From assembly GCF_900519355.1 (NCBI RefSeq), contig NZ_ULHE01000002.1, forward strand, positions 310,001-374,000: a DNA stretch of 64,000 nt. The letters run 5' to 3'. This document shows positions 37,621 through 45,703 of the stretch, in pieces (position 1 is the stretch's first letter; every line of letters begins with the position of its first letter). The position numbers and the translations under genes were made by a program. Origin of the DNA: Corynebacterium lactis. GTDB lineage: Bacteria > Actinomycetota > Actinomycetes > Mycobacteriales > Mycobacteriaceae. Below the pieces are notes generated by a model. That model worked only from the letters and a program-made list of their open reading frames with translations. It did not search any database and was not told the DNA's origin.

Positions 37621-37709
37621 GAATCCTCCTGGCGTAACTTACAATACAAAACAATTATTCTAGCATTTTTCGCGCAATCGGCTCCCCGGCGGGCCCCTCT
37701 TCGGAGCTG

Positions 37710-39320
37710 CTAGTCCACGCGCGGGTTCATGCCGCCCTTGAATCGGTTGATGCGGGTCCTGCGCAGGATGGAGTGGTGCGTGGACTTCGCCGGCTTAATC
37801 TTCTTGCGGCGGGCAATGCGCGGACGCTTGAGTCCGCCGTCCTCGGTGAGGACGCGCGGCCTGCGGATCCGACGCGCCATCCACTCGCCCAGGACGATGC
37901 CGGCCGCGAGCGCCGTCGCGATAGCCATGGCGGAGGCCAGCGCCGTAAAGCCCGGCATCGGCTGGTCGTGCAGCAGGGCGTGCATGCCACGGTAGATGGT
38001 CATGCCGGGAAGCAGCGGGGTCACACCCGAGACCGCGGTAATCAAAGGCGGGATGGACCAGCGCCGGGCCAGCAGACCGCCGATGAGCCCAATGAGCGTG
38101 GCGGCGACTCCCGCGCTGGTCACCGGGTGGATTCCCTGCGGAATCATGACGAAGTAATAGGTTGCGGAACCCACGAACGCGGCCACGCCCGACACCGACA
38201 GGGCCGCGAGCCCCGCGTTCGACGCCAGCGCGAAGGCCACCGACGCCACCGTGCCCGCAAGGACGCGGACCGTGGCCTGTGTGAAATTCAGGTCGGAGCC
38301 GGCGATGACGTCGGGAAGCGGGATGCCCAGGATGCCCGAAACCTCGATGCCGAGCGCAATGCCCGCGACGATTCCGCCGGTGAGCAGCATGGTGTCGAAG
38401 AAGCGTGCGGAGCCCGTCACGGGGGCGCCGGTCATGCCGTCCTGGAGCGCCTGCACCAGTGTGAGGCCCGCCAGCATGACGACGATTCCCGAGGCAATCA
38501 GGCGGGACGGCTGCATATCGAAGGGCATGAAGCCCTGCGCTGCGTTGAGGAACGCGGCGGACAGCGTTGCAATCAGCCCGCCGACGGCGTTCTGGAAGAA
38601 GGTGGGCAGCTCGCGGGCGGCGAGCTCGCCGATCACGATGACGATGGCGAGGGTGACGCAGGCGGCAATCAGGGCGACCGCGATGCCGGAGCCCAGAAGA
38701 ATGGTCACCGAGGATGCCAGCAGCGCCCACCCCGAGTAGATGACCCGGAGGCGGTACTTCGACGGCTCGCGCTCAACCTTGTCGATGCACTCGATTGCCT
38801 CTTCCAAGCTGAGGTGGCCGGCGCGGATGCGGCGGACGACGCGGTCTGTGTGGCGCAGCCGCTCGAAGTCGGGAATCGGCGCGGAGACGACCCTCATCGC
38901 GGTGATCGGAGTGCGGCGGGCGCCGATCAGGTGGAATACCGTGACCGAGGTCAGGGTGATGTCCACCTGGATCTGCGTCAGGCCGTATGCGGAGGTCACG
39001 GCCTTGATCTGGAGTTCCGTGTCGCGGTTGCCCGAGCCACAGGCCAGCAGCAGGCCGCCGATTCTCGCCGCGAGGTCCAGCACCGCGGTGACCTGGCTGG
39101 GGTCCGAGTAGTCAATCGGTGCCAGCGGCAGTGGGGTAGTCGTGGATCGGACGAGGTCGACCGTCGAGGCGGGCCCGGCGACGAAGTCGAGGACCCTCTC
39201 CTTCAGGGACATTTGATCGTCCGGCGCGGCGGGCTGCGTGGAGGCCGGTGCGTTGGGTGCTGTGCCGTGCTCGTTGGCCTGGTGCTTGTCGTGCCCGCCG
39301 TCGTGCCCGTCAACTGCCAT
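37710..39320 (-). CDS. thrE: Threonine/serine exporter ThrE
   Basis: A 536-residue exporter of the ThrE family. The hydrophilic N-terminal domain (about residues 60-185, with AARIGGLLLACGSGNRDTE and YGLTQIQVDITLTSV) is the ThrE/YjjP amidase-like region. Ten hydrophobic segments follow (about 190-490) in two halves, and a basic C-terminal tail closes it. C. glutamicum ThrE has 489 residues with the same order. It exports L-threonine and L-serine by proton antiport. Confidence 0.93.
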   Translation of the reverse strand: MAVDGHDGGHDKHQANEHGTAPNAPASTQPAAPDDQMSLKERVLDFVAGPASTVDLVRSTTTPLPLAPIDYSDPSQVTAVLDLAARIGGLLLACGSGNRDTELQIKAVTSAYGLTQIQVDITLTSVTVFHLIGARRTPITAMRVVSAPIPDFERLRHTDRVVRRIRAGHLSLEEAIECIDKVEREPSKYRLRVIYSGWALLASSVTILLGSGIAVALIAACVTLAIVIVIGELAARELPTFFQNAVGGLIATLSAAFLNAAQGFMPFDMQPSRLIASGIVVMLAGLTLVQALQDGMTGAPVTGSARFFDTMLLTGGIVAGIALGIEVSGILGIPLPDVIAGSDLNFTQATVRVLAGTVASVAFALASNAGLAALSVSGVAAFVGSATYYFVMIPQGIHPVTSAGVAATLIGLIGGLLARRWSIPPLITAVSGVTPLLPGMTIYRGMHALLHDQPMPGFTALASAMAIATALAAGIVLGEWMARRIRRPRVLTEDGGLKRPRIARRKKIKPAKSTHHSILRRTRINRFKGGMNPRVD

Positions 39321-39698
39321 GGCTGGCGGTTCCTTTCCACTCGCTACGTACTGCTGGCTACTGCTGGTTTGGCCTGGTTGTTTTGCTCTTGGGGTGGCGA
39401 AAAAGACTATCGCCGGTACCGCTTGTCAAAGCGGGTTCGCGGTTGACACACTACCTGTTTTCGTTACCCTGCTTTCAATCGGCTTACCGACGGGCAGGTG
39501 TCCGGTCGTGCGGCGGCGTGGATCGGCATTCGAGGAGCGTTTTTCTCTTGGCGCTAGGAGCCTGTAATATGCCGTCTCAGCGGCAATGCTGCCCTCGGGT
39601 TTTTAGGTTGACTCCGAACTTCCCGTTCGCAGTGCGTTCTGCGGGATGTGCGATGCGCGTCTTGCGCGCTTTGCTCTCAGTGTCGTCGCTTTAAAGTT
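39321..39698. other. Intergenic region thrE to tRNA-Thr
   Basis: 378 bases; short open frames here have no recognisable content. The thrE and tRNA promoters must lie here, but I could not place them. Confidence 0.5.
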
Positions 39699-39771
39699 GC
39701 CGGAATGGCGCAATTGGCAGCGCAACTGATTTGTAATCAGTAGGTTACGGGTTCGAGTCCCGTTTCCGGCT
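39699..39771 (+). tRNA. tRNA-Thr (anticodon UGU)
   Basis: A 73-base cloverleaf: acceptor GCCGGAA/TTCCGGC, D stem GCGC/GCGC, anticodon stem ACTGA/TCAGT around TTTGTAA, T stem ACGGG/CCCGT, all fully paired, and discriminator T. CCA is not encoded. Its 3' half from 39738 is the attachment site of the element to the right, which restores the sequence. Confidence 0.97.
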
Positions 39772-39811
39772 CAAAAAGACCAGGTAGGAGCGTTTTCCTA
39801 CCTGGTTTTTC
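39738..39811 (+). repeat. attL: tRNA-Thr 3' end plus terminator
   Basis: 74 bases from the anticodon stem to the end of the terminator are repeated at 48188-48260, differing only by one A in an A run (5 against 4). Confidence 0.93.
39778..39811 (+). terminator. tRNA-Thr terminator (left copy)
   Basis: ACCAGGTAGGA pairs with TCCTACCTGGT around a short loop, followed by five T. It starts a few bases after the tRNA and is part of the att duplication; the other copy is at 48227-48260. Confidence 0.92.
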
Positions 39812-39830
39812 TGGTCTATGGGGTGGAAAG

Positions 39831-39847
39831 TACGCGTTTATTACGCG
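39831..39847 (+). repeat. Arm-type site candidate, left copy
   Basis: TACGCGTTTATTACGCG, itself two TACGCG units, is repeated exactly at 48053-48069 in the same orientation. Positioned 19 bases outside the left core and 118 before the right core, it suits integrase arm binding. Confidence 0.65.
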
Positions 39848-40010
39848 CTTAAAAATGACCACCTCCGAGACCTGGGAACCCGTAGAGACCTTTTTTCACC
39901 TCACGCGCGATGCAGGGGCGCGGCTGGCTCGGTCTATCCCCCTGGGGGTCTCCCGTTGTTAAGTGTTACCTATCGCGTGGAACTCCTATAGAAAAGTTTG
40001 GGGAAAATGC

Positions 40011-40088
40011 GTGTTCCCGTGTTCCCTGTGTTCCCTGCTGGTCAGGGGCTTGTGGGTTGTGTTCCGGGAACACGTTCCGGCGTGTTCC
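40011..40088 (+). repeat. GTGTTCC array (left)
   Basis: GTGTTCC occurs at 40011, 40019, 40028, 40059 and 40082, plus one inverted copy at 40067. The fourth copy and the inverted one make the perfect palindrome GTGTTCCGGGAACAC (40059-40073). It mirrors the GGAACAC array at the other end of the element. Confidence 0.85.
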
Positions 40089-40191
40089 TGTTCCGTGTTC
40101 TGCTCTCACGCGCCCCATATTGTGGTGTTGGTCACATTTCCGGCGAGCGACCTAGTGGCCAATCCATAGGTTGAACCCATGAAATGCGGAA

Positions 40192-40227
40192 AGCCACCCG
40201 GCTAGCATCTCGCTAACTCGGGTGGCT
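40192..40227 (-). terminator. Terminator after the capsid gene
   Basis: AGCCACCCG and CGGGTGGCT are perfect complements around an 18-base loop containing the recurring GCATCTCGCTAAC motif, 43 bases after the capsid stop codon. Confidence 0.75.
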
Positions 40228-40269
40228 AAGAACTACGTTCGTCGGAAGCGCCTTCGCAGGCACCCTCGA

Positions 40270-41190
40270 TTATACCGTAGCGATCTTCACAATTCGGCTT
40301 GGCTTGAAAACATTCCAGCCAAGTCGGAACGTGGTGCGCATGGTTACCGAGTCCCGGCTAAATGCCGCGTGCTCGGACAGGGTGAACTTGACCGGCGATG
40401 CGCCTACACCGATGTTCGGGGCGTCAACCACAAGAATGGTGTTCTCTGCCACGTGTGGCGACATGAACAGCGGCACGCCGTTGAGGGTGCGCACGGTCTC
40501 GGTGATGCCGGTGGTGTTGACCATTCCGGACACGTCGGCGACGCCCTGAGTGTTCGGGATAAGGAACGGGGTGGACGCTGTGAGCGCATCAACGAGCGGG
40601 CGGTTACCGGTGCTCGAGTCCTTGAGCTTTGCGATCTGTGCCCAAGCCTTGGGGTGGCAGATGATGCGGATCATGTCCTCGGTGCCGCCCTCGCTTACGA
40701 TCTGTGCCACGGCGTCGACGAACGGATCTAGGTTAGTGCCAAGTGTTCCGGCGTCGGTGATGCCCTTGAGGGCGCTTAGACCAACGAGTCCGCCCTCGCT
40801 CTCCTGCTCTCCGAACAGGGCGGCGTCCGCCTTGGCGACGATGGAACGAGTGGACTGGGTAACGAGTAGATCGGTGGTTACCTGGCCCTGGCTGTTGGTG
40901 GCTGCTTCGTTAGAGACAGTCTTGAGGGTGGCCAGTTTGCGGCTTGGTACTTCCAACTGCTTTAGGTTGGTCTTGGTCTCTTGGATCTCTTCGCCCTCGG
41001 CTACCCAGTTCAGGGTCTCCAGTTCGTCGACGTACGGAACCTTGAGCTTCGCCCGGTCGGATAGGTCGTCACTGCCTAGTAGGGTGCCTACCTTGTTTAC
41101 GAGCGCGTCACGTAGCGCGGTGTAGGCGTGGACAACGGTGGTGTCAGGGGATAGTGCCTCGGGCATTCCCGGTGTGATGTGAACGGTCAT
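40270..41190 (-). CDS. Phage major capsid protein, HK97-like
   Basis: A 306-residue protein with the order of short HK97-fold capsid proteins. A helical N terminus is followed by LKVPYVDELETLNWVAEGEEI and RKLATLKTVSNEAA (E-loop and spine helix), then a C-terminal A-domain with MIRIICHPKAWAQIAKLKDS and FRLGWNVFKPSRIVKI. No scaffold or protease domain is attached. It is the only virion gene in the element and the last gene of the leftward module. A capsid of its own could give small particles filled by a helper's terminase. Confidence 0.88.
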   Translation of the reverse strand: MTVHITPGMPEALSPDTTVVHAYTALRDALVNKVGTLLGSDDLSDRAKLKVPYVDELETLNWVAEGEEIQETKTNLKQLEVPSRKLATLKTVSNEAATNSQGQVTTDLLVTQSTRSIVAKADAALFGEQESEGGLVGLSALKGITDAGTLGTNLDPFVDAVAQIVSEGGTEDMIRIICHPKAWAQIAKLKDSSTGNRPLVDALTASTPFLIPNTQGVADVSGMVNTTGITETVRTLNGVPLFMSPHVAENTILVVDAPNIGVGASPVKFTLSEHAAFSRDSVTMRTTFRLGWNVFKPSRIVKIATV

Positions 41191-41247
41191 AGTGCCTCCT
41201 TGTGGCTAGTCGGTGGCACTGCCTGCGAAAACGAAAACGAGACGCGC

Positions 41248-41273
41248 CACCATGAAAAAATCTGGTCATGGTG
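41248..41273 (-). terminator. Hairpin between small-gene module and capsid gene
   Basis: CACCATGA/TCATGGTG hairpin; on the minus strand the loop contains a six-T run. It may end the replication module transcript or set capsid gene expression. A copy of the GCATCTCGCT-n-AAC motif lies right beside it. Confidence 0.55.
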
Positions 41274-41299
41274 AGTCGCATCTCGCTTAACTCAACTGG

Positions 41300-41554
41300 C
41301 TAGTCTACCAGTCTTGTTAGGGTCTGTTGCCAACCGGCTACTAGTTCGGCGTCTGTTTTCCCGGTGGCTCGTTGCTCGAACATGCGGGCTTGAATCATCA
41401 GCACCGAGATTAGCTGGAGCCTGGATACTCCAGAGTTGAGAATGTCCTGGACGATCATGGCCATTCCGCCGGGGTCGTCGTGGTGGTGGGCTAAGGCTAG
41501 TTGTGGGTAGGCGCGGGCTAGTGTGCGCTCGAGGTCGGCGGGTAGTTGGTTCAT
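41300..41554 (-). CDS. Small helical protein of the satellite
   Basis: 84 residues from the ATG at 41554, which sits behind AAAGGA and overlaps the WhiB stop as ATGA. Mostly helical: LERTLARAYPQLALAHHHDD and MIVQDILNSGVSRLQLISVL. Not recognised. Longer upstream starts in this frame run through the WhiB gene and are shadows. Confidence 0.65.
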   Translation of the reverse strand: MNQLPADLERTLARAYPQLALAHHHDDPGGMAMIVQDILNSGVSRLQLISVLMIQARMFEQRATGKTDAELVAGWQQTLTRLVD

Positions 41555-41907
41555 GCTGCGTCCTTTCGTAGGCGTCGGCGGTGTGTGGTCAGTGGGTGGG
41601 GTAGTGGCGGCGGTACTCGTTTCCCGTCGTGCCCGTATAGGTCGCCCGCCCATACCCCTTGGCGTTGGCTCTTTGGTAGCCCGTCGGCTAGTTGTCGGCA
41701 CTTGTCCAGGACTTGGCAACGCCTGCATAGTGCGCGCGCTTTGTGGTGGCGTGCTTCCCGCTGTGCTTTCGTCTCCCCTTTGGTTTCGAGGTCGAACAGT
41801 GGTGACGCCCCAGCACACGCGGCGCCCTTGAACTCGGTGCCACTGTTGTTGAGCAGCGGGGCGAGGTAGGCGGGAATCTTCTTAATTTTCGGCGGTGCTG
41901 CGGTCAT
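41551..41907 (-). CDS. WhiB-like iron-sulfur protein
   Basis: 118 residues with the four-Cys WhiB pattern: AACAGASP, then ALCRRCQVLDKC (CxxC-x5-C), followed by the G-x-W turn QGVWAGDLY and a basic tail HRRRLRKDAA. The iron-sulfur cluster would bind sigma region 4. Actinophage WhiBs (for example in TM4) repress host whiB genes; here it may time satellite or helper genes. It is joined to its neighbours on both sides by ATGA overlaps. Confidence 0.85.
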   Translation of the reverse strand: MTAAPPKIKKIPAYLAPLLNNSGTEFKGAACAGASPLFDLETKGETKAQREARHHKARALCRRCQVLDKCRQLADGLPKSQRQGVWAGDLYGHDGKRVPPPLPHPLTTHRRRLRKDAA

Positions 41908-42101
41908 TTTTGCTCCTCCATGAGGTCAACTAGGGCGTTGGTGAGTTTTTCGACTTCATCAAACGGCATGATGATGCGTTCTCGGCCGATGATGATGAAC
42001 AGGCGGCCGGGTATTTTGTGGTCTTGGCGTGCCCTGATCCGTACTCGGTGGCGGCGCTGCGCGGGTAACAGGGCGGTGGCTATGGTGGGTAGGTTCTTCA
42101 T
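41904..42101 (-). CDS. Small basic protein of the satellite
   Basis: 65 residues; the first half is Arg-rich (QRRHRVRIRARQDHK), the second helical and acidic (FDEVEKLTNALVDLMEEQK). It overlaps the WhiB start by ATGA. Not recognised; the size and charge would fit a nucleic-acid binding accessory protein. Confidence 0.6.
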   Translation of the reverse strand: MKNLPTIATALLPAQRRHRVRIRARQDHKIPGRLFIIIGRERIIMPFDEVEKLTNALVDLMEEQK

Positions 42102-42126
42102 GGTTGGGGTGTTCCTTTTCTCCGCG

Positions 42127-43644
42127 CTAGGCGGCTTTTCCGGTCACTAGCCACTGGTCGGCGGCGATGTTTAGGGGCTTGATGCCGGTGTATAGGCGAC
42201 GCTTGGGCGCGGCCGGGGCGTACTCTCCGGCGTCGTCTAGGCGGGTGTTCAGGTGCTGGACTTGTGGGTAGGCGGCGGGTAACTCGTTTGCGAGCGTCGC
42301 GGTGTTCATGCGTGCGCGCCCCTCGATGTCGCACCACTGGCGGTAGACGCGGTTTAGGTCTTTCGCGCTGATGTAGTCGGTGTGAGTGCCGGTGATGATG
42401 AAACGCCCCTCGTCTTGTGCCCAGTCGATGAACTCGTCTAGCGGGCGGGTGAGGTCGGTCATGGTGTCGATCAATCCTCGTGCGCCCGCCGGTTGCGTAA
42501 ACTGCCCGTTTTGCTTGTTCAGCGCGTCGAGCCCTGCGAGTGCCCACACGAAAATTCCGGGTAGTTCGGCCAGCAGTTTGTCGGCCAGGTCGGGGTCGGG
42601 GTTAGCCGTGAAGCTCTTTTCCAGGCGGATAATGGCAAACCGCCTAAGGATCGCGCCCGAGGCGTCCTTGAAGCGTGGCAACTCGTTGGATATCAGCACT
42701 AGGCGGGTGCCTAGGCGACCAACCCACGGGTCCTTGTATTTTGGATCGAGCATCATGGTGTCGTTAGCGATGAGGGATAACAGGCGCTCTAGGGCAACGG
42801 GTTTGGCGCGCTCTGTGTCGCGGGCGTCCTCCATCACGGCCAATGGTTTAGCGATGCAACCCACTAGGGCCGAGTCTTTATCCTTAGCCAGTCCACTCAT
42901 GGTGAGCGCCGTTGTGTTCACGGTGCCCATGAGCGCCCGCATGATGGTGGATATCACGCCCTTGCCTGCGCCCGATGTGCCAATAATCATGAGCGCTTTT
43001 TGTAGGTCGGCGCGACCACTAATCAGGTAGCCCATGAACTCTTGTAGTAGGCGCGCCCCGTCCGGGTCGTGCTCGAACACTTCACGTAGGAACTTCTGCC
43101 AGCGCGGCGCGGTCGCGTCCGGGTCGTAGTCGAACGGTAGCGACCAGGTGGCGAACACCGCCGGGGTATGCGGCTGTAGTTTCCTGGTGTCGATGTTGAA
43201 CAGGCCGTTAGTCATGGCGACCACGTGGCCCGCCGGGGCGCCGCTGGTGGTCATGCACGGGGGTTCGGCGTCTCCATCGAGCAGTGTTTGAATTTTCAGC
43301 GGCTCCATGAGGTCGGAAACCTTGCTGGTGGTCGGCGACCAGGGTTTGAGATTCCCGTCCGCGCCCGCCGGGTGTGCCTGCTTTTCCAGGTGCTCCCAGA
43401 GCGCGCCCCTGGTCTCGATAACGTCGCGCGGTGCACGCCAGTGCGTGCCTGTGTAGTGCCATAGGTCGCCGCGCCAGTAGGCGAGTAGTGGCAGTTCGTC
43501 CGGTGTGGTGTACAGGTCGCGGATTAGGTGCCGCGCCACTGCCATTGGCTGCGAGGGGGCCGGGTAGACGCCCCAGCCGTCCGGCTGGTCTACGAGTCCA
43601 CGGTCTACGCGGTCGGCAAGGTTCATGTATGCGGTGTTGGTCAT
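42127..43644 (-). CDS. SF3/D5-type replication helicase (phage/plasmid primase family)
   Basis: A 505-residue superfamily 3 helicase. A D5-like N domain (LPLLAYWRGDLWHYTGTHW) precedes the ATPase core: Walker A IIGTSGAGKG, Walker B LAVMEDARD, motif C (RLVLISNELPRF) and the Arg finger in LRRFAIIRL. It overlaps prim-pol by 4 bases. Together they should melt and prime the satellite's origin, as the P4 alpha-type proteins do. Confidence 0.88.
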   Translation of the reverse strand: MTNTAYMNLADRVDRGLVDQPDGWGVYPAPSQPMAVARHLIRDLYTTPDELPLLAYWRGDLWHYTGTHWRAPRDVIETRGALWEHLEKQAHPAGADGNLKPWSPTTSKVSDLMEPLKIQTLLDGDAEPPCMTTSGAPAGHVVAMTNGLFNIDTRKLQPHTPAVFATWSLPFDYDPDATAPRWQKFLREVFEHDPDGARLLQEFMGYLISGRADLQKALMIIGTSGAGKGVISTIMRALMGTVNTTALTMSGLAKDKDSALVGCIAKPLAVMEDARDTERAKPVALERLLSLIANDTMMLDPKYKDPWVGRLGTRLVLISNELPRFKDASGAILRRFAIIRLEKSFTANPDPDLADKLLAELPGIFVWALAGLDALNKQNGQFTQPAGARGLIDTMTDLTRPLDEFIDWAQDEGRFIITGTHTDYISAKDLNRVYRQWCDIEGRARMNTATLANELPAAYPQVQHLNTRLDDAGEYAPAAPKRRLYTGIKPLNIAADQWLVTGKAA

Positions 43645-44411
43645 GCTGCCACCCCTCGGGCTGCGCGGCGAGCACTAGCCAGGGTGCGCATAATCTCGGG
43701 CTCGGGTAGCCCGGCGGCTGCGGCGGCGTCGGCCAGTTCGTCGTCGATGTTCAGCCCGTTCTTGTAGGCGATGAACGCCGCGCGGTTCAGCGTGTTGTTT
43801 CGAGTACCGGGGGCTGCGTCGGCAACGCCCTGGATTAGGCTTGCTCCGCCGGTCGCTGCGCGGTTTAGCGCGGTCGGAATTACCCGCATAGGGCGCGCCG
43901 GTGGCTTAAACACGTACCGGTGTAGGTGCTCCGGCAACGTTGGTAGCGCGTCCGGGTTATGCCAGGACTCGACTTCGTACCTGCGGCCGGTGTCTGGGTG
44001 CGTCGAGCCGGGCATTACCAAGAGTCCTTGGTGGGTTTTGATGTCGATGCCCTCCCCGGCCGTAGCTTTCACATCCCCCGCGTGGGGAAGTGTGTACCAG
44101 ATGTGAAGCCCACCGGAGCCGGTTCGGGTAACGAGGGTGGCTGGAAGTTCCCGCCCGGCGTTCAAATCATGCCAGGTTGCATCACCGCCGTTGCGCGGGT
44201 CGATGTCGAGCACAACCACGCCAGGGGAAGGGCGGGCCCCGATATTCGCGGTAGGGAACCGGCGCCACCAATTCTCGATCTGCGCCTGGTTGGTCGTGGC
44301 ATCCAGGTGCCCGTGGCGGGTAAGTGGTAACTTACCCTTGAGGGGGAGCACTTCTAGCCCCCACGACGCCCATGCCACGGCGTCTACGTACTGTTTAGTT
44401 TGCGGTCTCAC
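43641..44411 (-). CDS. Bifunctional DNA primase/polymerase (prim-pol)
   Basis: 256 residues from the GTG at 44411. Archaeo-eukaryotic primase fold of the prim-pol family: GLEVLPLKGKLPLTRHGHLDA, catalytic VVVLDIDPRNGG (DxD), GGLHIWYTLPHAG (the H motif) and GIDIKTHQGLLVMPGSTHP. A C-terminal helical segment ends in ARRAARGVAA. The longer frame up to 44513 is Arg-rich and unlikely to be translated. Confidence 0.88.
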   Translation of the reverse strand: MRPQTKQYVDAVAWASWGLEVLPLKGKLPLTRHGHLDATTNQAQIENWWRRFPTANIGARPSPGVVVLDIDPRNGGDATWHDLNAGRELPATLVTRTGSGGLHIWYTLPHAGDVKATAGEGIDIKTHQGLLVMPGSTHPDTGRRYEVESWHNPDALPTLPEHLHRYVFKPPARPMRVIPTALNRAATGGASLIQGVADAAPGTRNNTLNRAAFIAYKNGLNIDDELADAAAAAGLPEPEIMRTLASARRAARGVAA

Positions 44412-44523
44412 TGTCTCTCGGTCTCCATTGTCCGAACGTCTACGCGCTCTTCTCGCGCGTCTTGGCCACCGCTGCATCTCGCTAACACGGTCACCGCCGG
44501 TCGCATCTCGCAACGGCGATTAG

Positions 44524-44564
44524 TGCCCTGTGCGGGAATCGCACCCGCGTGCGCTGTCCAGGGC
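44524..44564 (-). other. tRNA-like acceptor/T-arm minihelix
   Basis: On the minus strand a perfect T-arm (GCGGG-TGCGATT-CCCGC, 44532-44548) is followed by ACAGGGC-A (44524-44531), which pairs with GCCCTG at 44559-44564. D and anticodon arms are missing. It lies in the leader of prim-pol. Confidence 0.5.
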
Positions 44565-44609
44565 TCCTATTCGGTTGTGTTTCGTCACAGTGTTTCGTCA
44601 CGCCAGCAT

Positions 44610-44741
44610 TTACGCCCCTGTAGTAGGGGCGACGTGGTGCGAAAAACTGCTTATATCCAGGGTGTTTAACAGGGTGTTTGCCCAGTCGACCAGTGTGGCG
44701 TCGGCGGCGTCGAGTAGGGCGGTGGCGTCGATGGTGGTCAC
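44610..44741 (-). CDS. Very small protein of the satellite
   Basis: 43 residues from the GTG at 44741, behind GGAGCAGGAGCA and overlapping the previous stop as GTGA. VTTIDATALLDAADATLVDW is amphipathic. Not recognised; support is the coupling signal only. Confidence 0.45.
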   Translation of the reverse strand: MTTIDATALLDAADATLVDWANTLLNTLDISSFSHHVAPTTGA

Positions 44742-45061
44742 TGCTCCTGCTCCTCTCGGAATGCCAGGCGGTGCGTGGCGCTCAGCAACGCCAGCGGTCG
44801 GTGTGCGTCGAGCTCTGTTTCCAGGGCGTCGATGCGAGCGCAGGCGGTGCACTTGTAGAACTCGATCTTGTACGGGGTGCCGGTCGCGTCAACGTCGACG
44901 GGGCGGACGGTCGCGGCGGGTAGGAACTCCCCACAAGCGGTGTGCTGCCCTGCGGCGGTGGCCCTCACGACCCGGTGCGCGGCGCGACGGCGCCGGGGCT
45001 TGCCGTCCGCGCCCGTAGACGGGGCGGTATTGGTGCTGGTAATGTTTTCTTCGGTAGCCAT
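44738..45061 (-). CDS. Small Cys-containing protein of the satellite
   Basis: 107 residues. The N terminus is Thr/Ser-rich and basic (KPRRRRAAHRVVRAT). The middle has TACGEFLPA and YKCTACARID (CxxC), so a small metal site is possible. The C-terminal helix is DALETELDAHRPLALLSA. Not recognised. Confidence 0.6.
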   Translation of the reverse strand: MATEENITSTNTAPSTGADGKPRRRRAAHRVVRATAAGQHTACGEFLPAATVRPVDVDATGTPYKIEFYKCTACARIDALETELDAHRPLALLSATHRLAFREEQEQ

Positions 45062-45114
45062 TTGAGTTTTCCTTTCATCGGCTGTCGGTCGATAGTTTCC
45101 TGTGTGACCTTTTC

Positions 45115-45142
45115 AACGCCCCCGTTGCCCAGCGGGGGCGTT
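45115..45142. terminator. GC hairpin inside the satellite operon
   Basis: AACGCCCCCG/CGGGGGCGTT is a perfect 10-base stem with an 8-base loop. On the plus strand it ends in TTTT. On the minus strand it lies between two genes of the operon and might attenuate it. Confidence 0.5.
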
Positions 45143-45157
45143 TTCACGTATCGCGCC

Positions 45158-45367
45158 CTAGTCCCTCAGCAGGTCAACGCAAAAGGCGTTGAACTTTTCC
45201 TTGGAATTGCGGTAGGCCATGACGTAAACGGACAGGGGTATGGCGTCGTCTGGTACTGTCCCGTCCTGCTCTGCCAGCACGTGGTCGGCCAATTTGCACG
45301 CGATGGAATCCCTTACCTGTGCCAGTTCGGGCAGCCGGTTTAAGACCGGGGCGTCTAGCCGCTTCAT
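45158..45367 (-). CDS. Small helical protein of the satellite
   Basis: 69 residues (MKRLDAPVLNRLPELAQVRD ... FNAFCVDLLRD), mostly helical, overlapping the preceding gene's stop by ATGA. Not recognised. Confidence 0.55.
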   Translation of the reverse strand: MKRLDAPVLNRLPELAQVRDSIACKLADHVLAEQDGTVPDDAIPLSVYVMAYRNSKEKFNAFCVDLLRD

Positions 45368-45681
45368 GCCGCGTCACCCTGCTTCGTGATGATGATGTAG
45401 CGGGCGGCTACGTCGAACAGGTCATTAGCGACCAGTCCGACGAACTCGTTACGTCCAACGGTTTCGATGACGGTCTGAATCTCGTCGGCGCCGTAGGTTT
45501 CGCCAGTCGCGGCGAACAAGTATTCGGCGGCGACCTCGTCCAATTCAGCGTCGACAATCGCGCGGATCTCGCGGCGCGCCCCGTCCGTCCACTCGTCGAC
45601 GTCAGTTTGTGCCGCTGCGCGGAAGATAATCCCGACGGACCTAGCGGCCAGTGACTGCACTCGGTTGGTGTCCTGTCCCAT
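45364..45681 (-). CDS. Small acidic helical protein of the satellite
   Basis: 105 residues from the ATG at 45681, behind AAAGGGA. Acidic and helical: DEWTDGARREIRAIVDAELD and VGRNEFVGLVANDLFDVAAR. Not recognised; upstream extension of the frame is a shadow of the AlpA-like gene. Confidence 0.6.
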   Translation of the reverse strand: MGQDTNRVQSLAARSVGIIFRAAAQTDVDEWTDGARREIRAIVDAELDEVAAEYLFAATGETYGADEIQTVIETVGRNEFVGLVANDLFDVAARYIIITKQGDAA

Positions 45682-45703
45682 TCCTGCGTTCCCTTTCGGT
45701 GGA

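Larger units (their letters stand above)
39812..40269. other. Left end region of the satellite
   Basis: 458 bases without genes. It contains the 17-base arm-type repeat at 39831-39847, the GTGTTCC array at 40011-40088, and the capsid gene terminator at 40192-40227. Confidence 0.7.

Noticed and set aside
37773..39446. 557-residue open frame antisense to thrE
   Set aside because: Gly/Arg/His-rich shadow without domains; ThrE on the other strand is complete.
42098..42547. 149-residue Arg/His-rich frame overlapping the helicase 3' end
   Set aside because: Shadow frame; Arg/Pro/His-rich with no ribosome site, fully inside the helicase gene.
44520..44600. Complete tRNA gene on the minus strand before prim-pol
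   Set aside because: No D arm, anticodon arm or properly spaced 5' acceptor strand could be found; only the T-arm/acceptor part folds.
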